Source: Siderastrea siderea (Eukaryota; Cnidaria; Anthozoa; Scleractinia; Rhizangiidae). Taken from it: a stretch of DNA of 64,000 nucleotides. Position numbers and translations under genes: made by a program. Positions 56,414 to 64,000 of this stretch are shown here, piece by piece. Location of the stretch: assembly GCA_964030785.1 (NCBI GenBank), contig OZ034970.1:38493401-38557400 (forward strand). The letters run 5' to 3'. The stretch's first letter is position 1. Each line of letters begins with the position of its first letter. The notes under the pieces are model-generated. The model saw only the letters and a list, made by a program, of their open reading frames with translations, had not been told where the DNA came from and did not search any database.

Positions 56414-56613
56414 ATAGCACATCAAAAAATACGATCTACAAATACAAACGACTGTTATCACCGATTCTGTCCTCATCATCCGTCACCAGACCCTTTAAGA
56501 TTAAAAAAGTTGCATGTTTTTCTGTTTGGTCAGAAGGAGACTCCAAATCAAAACTTCGCTTTTCACTAATAAAAAAGAACTCTTTTTTATTGTAGCTATT
56601 ATATTTCTTACAG

Positions 56614-57727
56614 GACTGGAAATGCCAGCACAAACAATCTCTTTCGGAAGCCTGAGTGCTCGCCTATCCAACAGATTCTTTTTCTCAAAACGCACAAAAC
56701 TGGATCAAGTACTATGGCGAATTTCTTCTTTCGTTATGGAGACGTGAGGGATCTTAGGTTTGTTCTTTCAGGAGGCACAAATCTAGGCTGGCCATCAAAA
56801 TTTAGAATTACTCATCCACTCCAACTTTACGGCCACCCTGACATATTGTGCAGTCACTCAAGATTTAACAAGAAACCAATGAACTGGCTTTTTCCACCTG
56901 AGACTAGCAACTACGTGACAATCCTTAGAAATCCAGTGGACAATTTTGAGTCTGTTTTTAACTTTCATCATCTAGGTGAAGTCTTCGGTTTAGGAAGCCA
57001 CCCGGAAGATTCCTTAGAGAAATTCTTAGATAAACCAATGTCATATTATATTCGGCACAGAAGCATATCGCATACGTGCTTGGGAAGAAACCCCATGATG
57101 TTTGATTTGGGTTTAGACTTCAAGTATTTCGAAAATTTCACGGCTGTTGCTGAGTACATCTAGATCTTAGACAAAGAGTTTGATATGGTTATGATCATGG
57201 ATTACTTTGACGAATCACTTGTGATGATGAAGCGAATGCTGTGCTGAGAGATGGATGATATTTTGTACGTGAAACTTAACGAGCGCCAAGACAAAGAAAA
57301 GGCCACTTACTTGAGTGCAAAAGTTAAAGAAAACATAAGACGATGGTTTTGTTATTTAACTACTTTAATGAAACGTTTTGGAGAAAAGTTACGATGGAAG
57401 GATCAGGCTTTCTCGAAGACCTGTCTGCTTTCCGTCAAAGGAAACAGGAGATAAAGCAATTTTGTATAAATGGAAGTCGACTTGGAAGGGAGAAAATATG
57501 TTAAGGGACACACCCTAAGAAATGGTTTAGATTTAAGTTCAAAAGTTTTTTGTGAAAGTTTGGTGAGAAAGGGAATTGACTTCCTTGCATACCTGAGAAA
57601 AAAGCGTGAGGCACAACTAAAGGAGCTTCAGCTAGTGGATGAAGATAACAGGATTTCGGAAGAAACTGGCTGGGATAAGGCAAGCGATCTGCGGTATGTA
57701 CCCAAACAAAATCCGAAGGGCGCATAG
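56614..57727 (+). pseudogene. Galactose-3-O-sulfotransferase (GAL3ST) family pseudogene
   Basis: An open segment after a good acceptor (TTTCTTACAG, 56604-56613) encodes the family core. QQILFLKTHKTGSSTM (about 56670-56715) is the 5'-phosphosulfate loop for PAPS, RYGDVRDLRFVL follows, and LRNPVDNFESVF (about 56927-56962) is the 3'-phosphate motif. FDMVMIMDYFDESLV follows a stop. Disruptions are TAG at 57161-57163, TGA at 57245-57247 (where the family has Trp in CWELDD), and frame changes near 57340 and near 57450-57500. FNYFNETFWRKV lies in the second frame, and CESLVRKGIDFLAYLRKK in the third. Live members are Golgi membrane enzymes that sulfate galactose on glycolipids and glycans. No N-terminal anchor exon was found upstream. 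A sequencing-error origin is possible but four lesions make decay likelier. Confidence 0.8.
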
Positions 57728-60301
57728 CCGGGATTAAAGCGCGTGGAAAATAAAATTCAGGAAGAGACGATTTGTAAACTGCTTATGGATCTCGACATAA
57801 GGGTTCTTTTTCTGCGATATATGTATTTACCAATGGAAGGTAGACTTACTTGGTCGAAGATTTCTACACTCATGAAACACTTTTGGTGGTACTTCAGTTC
57901 TCAGACCATTTCACATAAGTATTTAATTTTGTTTTGCAAGATTTATGTCGAGTTAACTTTCTTTTACTCGACTTTTGATTTGCTTCTCGTTTAATAACTA
58001 TTGTCATAGCCGTATATTGCTTATTTTGTCGAATGAATTTATTACATATGAGCACACACAGCTTCAAAGCTTCCAGTCGATGCCCCTGTAAAATAATCGC
58101 CTCTTTGGCGATTATTTCCCGAGGCATTTTTTAAAAACGCTATCACATGTTGTATACGTGGAAAGCCCGTAAAAAATCTTTCTCTCTGCCATGCCGAAAA
58201 CAGCCGGTTATCTTGCAACGCCTTTACATTCTCAATTTGTAATTAAAAGTACCAATAAGCAAATTAAGTATTGTTTGATCGAAGACCTACCTGCAGTCAA
58301 TGCTGGCGACTTATCGCAATCAAATCGAACTGGCGTTCTGTGGAAAACAAAAACTAATCTTATACTTTGTCTGCAGTGTCTTCTTTCATCAATGTCTCAA
58401 CGCTTTTAACTTTAAAGACGCTTAATTAGAATTGTAAAAAAACTAATTTATTTGCGAAATCTTCAATTCTATTTTGACTTAAAATAATAATTTACCAGTT
58501 ATGGAGATAGTAACCCCTTTATGATTGGTTCTTGGTGAAAACGTTCAGCAAGCAGAGAACAGATACATCATTTAAACCGTCAGTGCGGTGAAGGGAAATT
58601 GTAGTTGGTAACTGCCAGTCGATTTTAAAACGTTATCAATAACAAAAAGCCCGCGCCGTGTGTGAAACAAGTTATCAATAACAAAGTACCAAAAATAAAA
58701 CAACTTGTTTTCATTGAAGGACGCGGCGTGGCCTAGTGATCAGGACGTGGGCATGTGATCCAAAAACGTTTCCAGACTTTTTATTCCACTGCATCTTTCG
58801 TCTTTCATTTAACAATGGCTGGTAGAACCCAAGTGCTTTTGTGAACAAAATCTACAAGCAATTCACAAGACTCGAAAGATGAGCATGATTTGGCATCGTT
58901 CATTTAGAAGACTACGTTAGCCCGCGGAAACCCCACGATCGGTGATGCGCAGAAAGTTGCGCAGAAAGTTTTTACGCTCTGAATTGCTAACGAGTTCATG
59001 CATACAGCCCAGTATGGCGCGAAATGTCATGGCGTCAACGAATGGCGACGGGCCAGGAAACATCTACTCGCGCAAAATGCTGAGTCAAAGCTATAGAATT
59101 TCAAGGCTTTGTCCCCGTTTTCAGTTCCGTATTTCTACCCTCCGAAATCAGCCACAGGAAAAGGAAAAGAAGTTTTGCGAAGTTTAACTATCGGTCTGCG
59201 GACCTGAAAGGCAAAGCTGCGGTATTTTTGCTTTGTTCGAGGGAAAATCCGTTCAGGAGAAAAACAAAGGGTACGAGAAACTGTAGCCGGTACAGAAGCA
59301 ACTTTGGACAATCACGTAAGGACGTTTTAAAAAATAATCTCAACATCTTTTTTCTAACTACTATCACATAAAACGTTTCTGCCTTTCTTGCCTTGATGTA
59401 CTAGCCTTTTTGCTCCAACTCTGCAGTACACTGTTCAGTAACTCAAATGAATGTTATAATTCAATACAGTTTTGGGTTCTAGGCTGCATCAACGTTCATT
59501 CTTTGAAGTCCTAAATGTGTTGACTTCTTTGCATTGATTAATTTCGTTATTAGAGAGACTAATAGATTAATAGATTAACATACAGGTGCAAAATAATACT
59601 AGTAGATAATGCACTAGTTAGTGGAAAGTGTCGCGTTCCCGACTTCATTGGGTGAGGGCCAGGATACACCGTTTAACCCATCAAAATGTCACGATTCTTC
59701 CAATTACTTGTTTTAATATCACATGTGCTCTCATGTCACGTGGTGGAAAAACTACAATTTATAACAATGATCAAGCGAATAATTAAAACACGGCTAAAAC
59801 TAAAAGAAAAACCAAACGAAATCAACAGAATAATCACTTACGCTCTGCTACTCCAAGCGATAAACGCTCTTTTCGCGGAAAAGAGAAAAAACTAAGAACA
59901 GATCGATATCGACTAAACTCCAGCTTGAATATTTATCCGACTTACTCCGACATTGCTCACATGGTGGGCGTCAGGCTTAGATCACGAGTTGAGTAACTTA
60001 TTAACTTAAGTAATAAAATCAACAAATAGCTGACGAAATTGATCACTCAAAAATTAACTAAAACAGAAACTAGGGTGTCTCGTGTTACAGAAAGCCCCGC
60101 GCCCCATACCCGGATCACTCGGCAGCCAAACTGTCTCTTTGAACAGGACATCCATGCTTTATTTGGCTTTTGGGTTATGTCGGCTTTTGCAACAATTCCG
60201 TACTTTGGAATTACCTTATAACTCTATGGTGTAGCTACATCGTTATATAAACCCTTTGTGTAATAGCCTCATTTTTATCTTACACGCATATTTTCTTTTC
60301 T

Positions 60302-60719
60302 CAGGGGCACCCAAAGGTTCGTTTCGGGGAATATCTGTTCGGAAAGCCTTAAATCGCCTGCGATTTTCGGATTTAACTGCGTTGAAAGCTAGAGATTTCT
60401 TTAGCGAAACATCACGTCGGACTTTCGTATCAAGAGGACTTATTAGTTTCTATTATTTTCGAAGGGACAAATATGTCGTTTAGAGTGCAAAATAAGGTCA
60501 GCTAGCATTTTCGGAGAGCCATCAGCAGCTCGGAAATTCGGCGGATAGGATTCTGTTTCCTAAAATTTTCTGCGGCCTACATTTTCAGCTAAAAACGCCG
60601 AACAGATCAGTCTGTATTGGCTTACACAAATATGCCTTTTAAAAGGTCTGAAACAATCTAAGAAAGCAGAAGATGATATTTCAAGTATTTTGCTAAAAGT
60701 TTCTCGTTGGGTGCCCCTG
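60302..60719. mobile_element. MITE with 6-bp target duplication
   Basis: The ends CAGGGGCACCCAAAG and, folded back, CAGGGGCACCCAACG match over the first 13 bp. TTTTCT flanks both ends (60296-60301 and 60720-60725). About 418 bp, with no transposase. Confidence 0.8.
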
Positions 60720-60750
60720 TTTTCTCCTCGCCATTATCAATTTCAAGTAC

Positions 60751-60846
60751 TGACCAAGTTAATCAAAGACATCCAGGCCTACCGAGTCAACTGAACACAG
60801 ATACAGTGCACTGTGGCTGCAATTGACTTTAGTTGTTTGTGTACCA
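60751..60846. repeat. Second arm of the 7-kb-spaced inverted repeat
   Basis: Reverse complement of 53509-53600, carrying GACATCCAGGCCTACCGAGT and CACAGATACAGTGCACTGTG. Confidence 0.75.
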
Positions 60847-61243
60847 TTTGGACAGTGGATGCCTTGACGACCCTCAGGAAAGTTTGTTTATCTTTTTTTC
60901 CCATTGTGGAGTGTACAGTGAGTTAAGTTTACTTAACGCATCAAAAATCTACTGAGTTCTGTATTGCTGGAAGATCAGAGAAGTAAGGCAAACAATGAAG
61001 GATACAATCAGAAAACTCTGCTGTTCATCCAAATAGTAATATATTCACATTCATTCAGTAAGACACTCTATGACTTATGCTTATTAAGATGTGGGAGGAA
61101 AAAATTTTGCTCATCCTGAATGGAAGTAAGAAAGGAAAGGAAAAGAAAAAGGAATAACCTACCCGAAAACGAATCTCTTTCTCCCAAAACTCAGAAAATC
61201 CAAAACCAAGCTATGGCAAAGTGAAACATTTTTATTGACAAGA

Positions 61244-62587
61244 TTACACAAAAGCCATTTTAAACCCGTCCAGGTTGTTAAGGGAACTAAAAACGCGTCC
61301 TGAAGATAAGGCAGGAGAGCAATCGTACTTTGAAGGCGCTGTAGCAGCTGCCAGAGTATCAGCTGGTTTAGTTAGTCCCAAAACCTTGTCCGTTTGACAG
61401 TAATATTGGGCCATTTGAGTAGACCTCCATCCCACATGCCTTGCAATGTCAGCCAAAGGGACTCCTAACATAGACAACGTAATTGAACAACCGCTTCTGA
61501 AGCTGTGCATGGTTTCGCCTTCGGATATCCCCAGGGATGTTAGATATGAAGCGAGCCGAGCGGCAACAGTGGATCCGACAAATGGTTTTTCAGCAACTTT
61601 ATTACTCTTGTCAGTGGCCCTAAAAAGGTATCCCTCGCGAAGGTCAACGTTGAGCAGCTTGCATAGCCGAACATAACGATCCAAAGACGAGACTGGGCAT
61701 ATGAGAGGATTCGAGCACTTTCTGATGGCGAAGACATGAAAATCTTTACCTCGTAAGGTTTTTCCGACGGATTGTCTAAAAATAAAACCTTGGTTGTCAG
61801 GAAGAGACAATACCTCCTTGGTGAGAGTTCTCCCCAAATCAGAAGCTCTGTCACCCGAGAAAAAATCAACGCAGAAGAAGGCTAGGTCTCTAGCAAAAAT
61901 GTAACGATTCAGGGGAGCAGTGTCACAAGAAAGATAGGCTAGATGGTTGAGGTGCTGACACAATTTCCACAACTTGTCCAGAAAAATTGGCACGGACTGC
62001 TTTGGAGAAACGTGGGACGAGGCTTGCTCTTGATACAGGAAACGAAGATAATCTTTAAGGGAGTGATGGGAGGCGGGATTGCGTGTTCCAAGGAGGTCAC
62101 ACCATGGACCTGCTCTTCCTGCATTATTGAAGATAGAACGGAGTTTCCCAATAAGACTATCTACAGTTCCTGCCGCTAAACGGACTGGGCATTGACACCG
62201 TTTCTTGGAATGTGATCCGAACAAAGGGCAGGTAGACTTGTGAGCCTTTGTCTTCCCTTTCCGATCTTTATAAATAAGAAAACGAACAAGGTCCTGAGGA
62301 GCTGCTGAAGATAAAGACTTAGAAAGGGGGAGAGAGAAAAGAAAATTCTCCAACTCCTTCTGAAGGGCCGATCTCTGCTTTTCATAGGGCTTAGAGGCAC
62401 GAAGAGCTTGAATAGATTGTAAGCGATTGTTGATGGAGGGAAGATCAAGCTGAATTTTGCTGTTAACGCTCTGTTGTGATTGAAAGAGGCGCCGATATCC
62501 ACAACGCTGGCAAAAAGAGAAGTCGTGATCATTTGGATAAGAGCATTCCGGGCACTGAACAGCAGGGCACCAAAGGCGCGGTACCAA
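61244..62587 (-). CDS. DIRS tyrosine recombinase ORF, ~447 codons
   Basis: An open frame without ATG at its start (first codon TTG; first internal Met about residue 360). Near the N-terminus C12-x2-C15 ... C26-x2-C29 form a zinc-ribbon-like pattern, and C120 ... C131-x-C133 a second Cys cluster before RLAAGTVDSLIGKLRSIF. The catalytic set of a tyrosine recombinase is present: R247 (SGDRASDLG), H361-x-x-R364 (MHSFRSG), H384 (ARHVGW) and Y395 or Y396 (QYYCQ). It would join the circular cDNA to the genome by strand exchange. The frame is intact, which suggests recent activity. It overlaps the upstream ORF by about 412 nt, and a CTTGTTCTTCAG stretch at the overlap resembles a 3' splice site, a possible means of expression. 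Confidence 0.9.
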   Translation of the reverse strand: MVPRLWCPAVQCPECSYPNDHDFSFCQRCGYRRLFQSQQSVNSKIQLDLPSINNRLQSIQALRASKPYEKQRSALQKELENFLFSLPLSKSLSSAAPQDLVRFLIYKDRKGKTKAHKSTCPLFGSHSKKRCQCPVRLAAGTVDSLIGKLRSIFNNAGRAGPWCDLLGTRNPASHHSLKDYLRFLYQEQASSHVSPKQSVPIFLDKLWKLCQHLNHLAYLSCDTAPLNRYIFARDLAFFCVDFFSGDRASDLGRTLTKEVLSLPDNQGFIFRQSVGKTLRGKDFHVFAIRKCSNPLICPVSSLDRYVRLCKLLNVDLREGYLFRATDKSNKVAEKPFVGSTVAARLASYLTSLGISEGETMHSFRSGCSITLSMLGVPLADIARHVGWRSTQMAQYYCQTDKVLGLTKPADTLAAATAPSKYDCSPALSSGRVFSSLNNLDGFKMAFV

Positions 62588-63138
62588 GGGAAGTTCCTGA
62601 AGAACAAGACAAAAGAGGGAAACAAAAACTTTAAATCAGAAGGTAAGACCTGGAAAACCCAAAGATCCCACTGCAAAGCTCGCAGAGCAAAGGATCCGGA
62701 TAGATTAGAGTTAGGAAAAAGGAGAACATCCTTTTGACCCTTAGAGCCCAACTGAAAGTAGCTGGAAGCCCTGTGGTACAGAATGGGCCACCAATAACGT
62801 TTGGGACTTAGATCAGGCACAATCAAAGTAATGGGGCATGGCTGTGAGGATAAAAAATTGAGCAAAGGCCCTACCAGAACAAAGGGGGGAAAAACATATG
62901 CGTTTTCGGAGGGATCAAGCACTTGGGCGAAAAGATTTGTACCAGATGAGCCCGGATTAGGAAACGGGGAGAAAAAACGGAGAGGTTTACCCTTAGAATC
63001 ACACTGAACATTGGAGGACAAGGCCATCAAGTCCAGCGAATGAGGGCCAAAAGCCTGATCCACTAGTTTCCAGGCGAGTGGGCTAAGCTTGCAATCTGCA
63101 TCAGACAGGGAACGGGACGGAAAATCAGCGGGATCTCT
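62176..63138 (-). CDS. DIRS polyprotein, RNase H end and post-RNase H domain (frame 2)
   Basis: Open from just after a TAG at 63141-63139. The first residues RDPADFPSRSLSDAD restore the final RNase H Asp (the usual N-x-AD-x-x-SR region). LDLMALSSNVQCD, RFFSPFPNPGSSGTNLFAQ and YVFPPFVLVGPLL then match the segment shared by DIRS/PAT-like polyproteins. Residues after WVFQVLPSDLKF run in the frame that overlaps the recombinase and look less constrained. It is offset by one base from the ORF upstream, so a single deletion near 63132 would explain the split. Confidence 0.75.
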   Translation of the reverse strand, partial: RDPADFPSRSLSDADCKLSPLAWKLVDQAFGPHSLDLMALSSNVQCDSKGKPLRFFSPFPNPGSSGTNLFAQVLDPSENAYVFPPFVLVGPLLNFLSSQPCPITLIVPDLSPKRYWWPILYHRASSYFQLGSKGQKDVLLFPNSNLSGSFALRALQWDLWVFQVLPSDLKFLFPSFVLFFRNFPWYRAFGALLFSARNALIQMITTSLFASVVDIGASFNHNRALTAKFSLIFPPSTIAYNLFKLFVPLSPMKSRDRPFRRSWRIFFSLSPFLSLYLQQLLRTLFVFLFIKIGKGRQRLTSLPALCSDHIPRNGVNAQSV

Positions 63139-64000
63139 CTAGAAGGAACAAAAAAGGTTTTCAGCGCCAGGTTGAATTTCAAAGTTAAGGAAAAGATGTC
63201 CTTCATAACGGAAGACAGGGCTGGCATCTGGGAGAGCTGGCGTTCCCAACATGAAACCACAACTTTATTATCCATAAAGCAATCCACTCTGGAATTAGCG
63301 ATAATTTCCCCAACACTTTCCAAGGTGTGAAGTAGAGCGCGCGCCTCCCTGACTACTATAGGGAGTTGCCGGGTATCGTCATCCCAATATCCACGCAGTG
63401 TTTTCTCTTCTTTCTCTGGGACTTTAAGCACTCCGCCCCAGCCAACATCGGACGCATCACAGAAAAGAGTGATCGAGACGTGCTTTTCATCTTTCCAAGG
63501 GAGATAGCCATTCCAATCATCAAGAAAACGCCAATGCAAGAGTTCTTGCTTCAAAGTCGAAGAAACAGCGATAGCCCTTGGAGTTTTGGAGGCTGCCGAT
63601 ATGGCCTGGTAAACACAATTGGTAAAGAGCTTCGCAGCTGGAACGGAAAGGGAAAAGGAAGTTGTCTTCCCGGCGAACTTCTGCAGCTTCTTGAGGGACA
63701 CAGTCTGACTCTCCAGAATGGAATCACGAAGAGTAGCGAACTTTAAAACTTTATCCCTTGGTAGCGTAAAAGCCTGTATGTCGGATTGACAGATGTGCCC
63801 CAGGAATTTTACTTTGATGCGGGGAATGAAAACGCTCTTAACAACGCTAAGAAAATAGCCTAACTCCAGGAGAACAGAACACGCGATAAAAGTCCCCATT
63901 TTTGCAAGCTGAAAGTTCGAAAAGTTTACATGGGACTTAGAACGAGGGCGAAGCTGGCCAAGATGCCTGTCATCGATATATTGAGAGCAAGGAACTCCTA
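63063..64000 (-). CDS. DIRS reverse transcriptase C-terminus and RNase H (frame 1, 5' cut by window edge)
   Basis: The frame is open to the window edge; the Met at 63899 is internal. CSQYIDDRHLGQL (YIDD at 63980-63969) is the reverse transcriptase active-site box. It is followed by FLGHICQSD and a thumb region. RNase H has FCDASDVGWGG (Asp about residue 148 counted from that Met), VVREARALL (Glu 185) and FMDNKVVVS (Asp 210), the first three acidic residues. The frame runs out after VPSREIP, where family members continue with NPAD..SR in the other frame. This points to a 1-nt frameshift at about 63128-63138, although programmed frameshifting cannot be excluded. Confidence 0.85.
   Translation of the reverse strand, partial: GVPCSQYIDDRHLGQLRPRSKSHVNFSNFQLAKMGTFIACSVLLELGYFLSVVKSVFIPRIKVKFLGHICQSDIQAFTLPRDKVLKFATLRDSILESQTVSLKKLQKFAGKTTSFSLSVPAAKLFTNCVYQAISAASKTPRAIAVSSTLKQELLHWRFLDDWNGYLPWKDEKHVSITLFCDASDVGWGGVLKVPEKEEKTLRGYWDDDTRQLPIVVREARALLHTLESVGEIIANSRVDCFMDNKVVVSCWERQLSQMPALSSVMKDIFSLTLKFNLALKTFFVPSREIPLIFRPVPCLMQIASLAHSPGN

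Larger units (their letters stand above)
46949..56613. other. Long repeat-rich intergenic region
   Basis: No host exon is supported. The stretch starts with the TNF-like promoter region (no TATA box recognised) and carries the repeats and transposons listed separately. A 5' splice-like AAGAAG/GTAAGA on the minus strand near 52433-52444 has no open frame attached. 47890-48180 and 55814-56029 contain open frames without domain, splice or motif support. Confidence 0.5.
57728..61243. other. Spacer between the pseudogene and the DIRS element
   Basis: No supported exon. It contains the 60302-60719 element, the 60751-60846 inverted-repeat arm, and a degenerate tRNA-promoter-like piece at 58718-58755. 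The rest is AT-rich. The end, about 61180-61243, holds the presumed 3' end of the DIRS element. Confidence 0.5.
61180..64000 (-). mobile_element. DIRS-type (tyrosine recombinase) retrotransposon, 5' part outside the window
   Basis: On the minus strand, in order: reverse transcriptase YIDD box, RNase H, a conserved post-RNase H segment, and a tyrosine recombinase. This order (RT-RH-YR, no DDE integrase) defines the DIRS order. A minus-strand AATAAA at 61236-61231 follows the recombinase stop by only a few bases. Terminal repeats could not be identified because the other end is missing, so the boundary at 61180 is a guess. Confidence 0.85.

Noticed and set aside
57743..57994. 83-codon frame after the pseudogene
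   Set aside because: No resemblance to the sulfotransferase C-terminus and no splice context.
61446..62179. Open frames on the plus strand and in other frames across the DIRS recombinase
   Set aside because: Shadows of the 447-codon recombinase frame, which alone carries catalytic residues.
1..64000. CRISPR arrays, bacterial operons, rRNA or intact tRNA genes
   Set aside because: The DNA is nuclear eukaryotic; periodic arrays seen (4198-4440, 44309-45610) are transposon or satellite repeats without CRISPR repeat-spacer structure, and no complete tRNA cloverleaf was found.

Overview
The window is eukaryotic nuclear DNA. Coding capacity is broken into short exons with GT..AG introns, and intergenic and intronic DNA is AT-rich and full of small inverted-repeat transposons, microsatellites and poly-G runs. 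The gene set, a young-looking DIRS-type retrotransposon and the repeat style point to an anthozoan cnidarian, most likely a stony coral. That assignment is inference from gene and repeat style, not a database match.

Layout. 1-2078: non-coding, with one foldback. 2079-6106 (-): four-exon sororin (CDCA5-like) cohesion factor. 6303-12272 (+): four-exon TMEM179-family membrane protein, copy A, head-to-head with sororin. 12273-15478: spacer. 15479-18340 (-): TMEM179-family copy B, convergent with copy A and with identical intron phases. 18539-32167 (+): thirteen-exon PRPF39 splicing factor, head-to-head with copy B. 32168-34901: spacer. 34902-40611 (-): five-exon glycine N-methyltransferase. 40612-43868: spacer with two transposons. 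43869-46948 (-): five-exon secreted protein with a short collagen stretch and a TNF-homology domain. 46949-56613: long repeat-rich spacer. 56614-57727 (+): decayed galactose-3-O-sulfotransferase pseudogene. 57728-61243: spacer. 61244-64000 (-): DIRS-type retrotransposon cut by the window edge (reverse transcriptase YIDD box, RNase H, tyrosine recombinase).

All exon models were built by hand by joining splice sites so that the frame stays open. Each of the six intact host genes closes to a whole number of codons from ATG to stop. The genes do not form a pathway. The only local organisation is two divergent pairs with under 200 bp between start codons (sororin/TMEM179-A and TMEM179-B/PRPF39), bracketing a convergent pair of TMEM179 paralogues.

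Repeats. At least a dozen non-autonomous DNA transposons can be delimited by terminal inverted repeats, many with target-site duplications (TTAA, TTA, TA, ATGAA, TTTTCT). Three home-grown families recur across the window: A (~200 bp, five copies), B (~105 bp, partly tandem and readable as protein), and C (~120 bp, four copies, all seen in PRPF39 introns).
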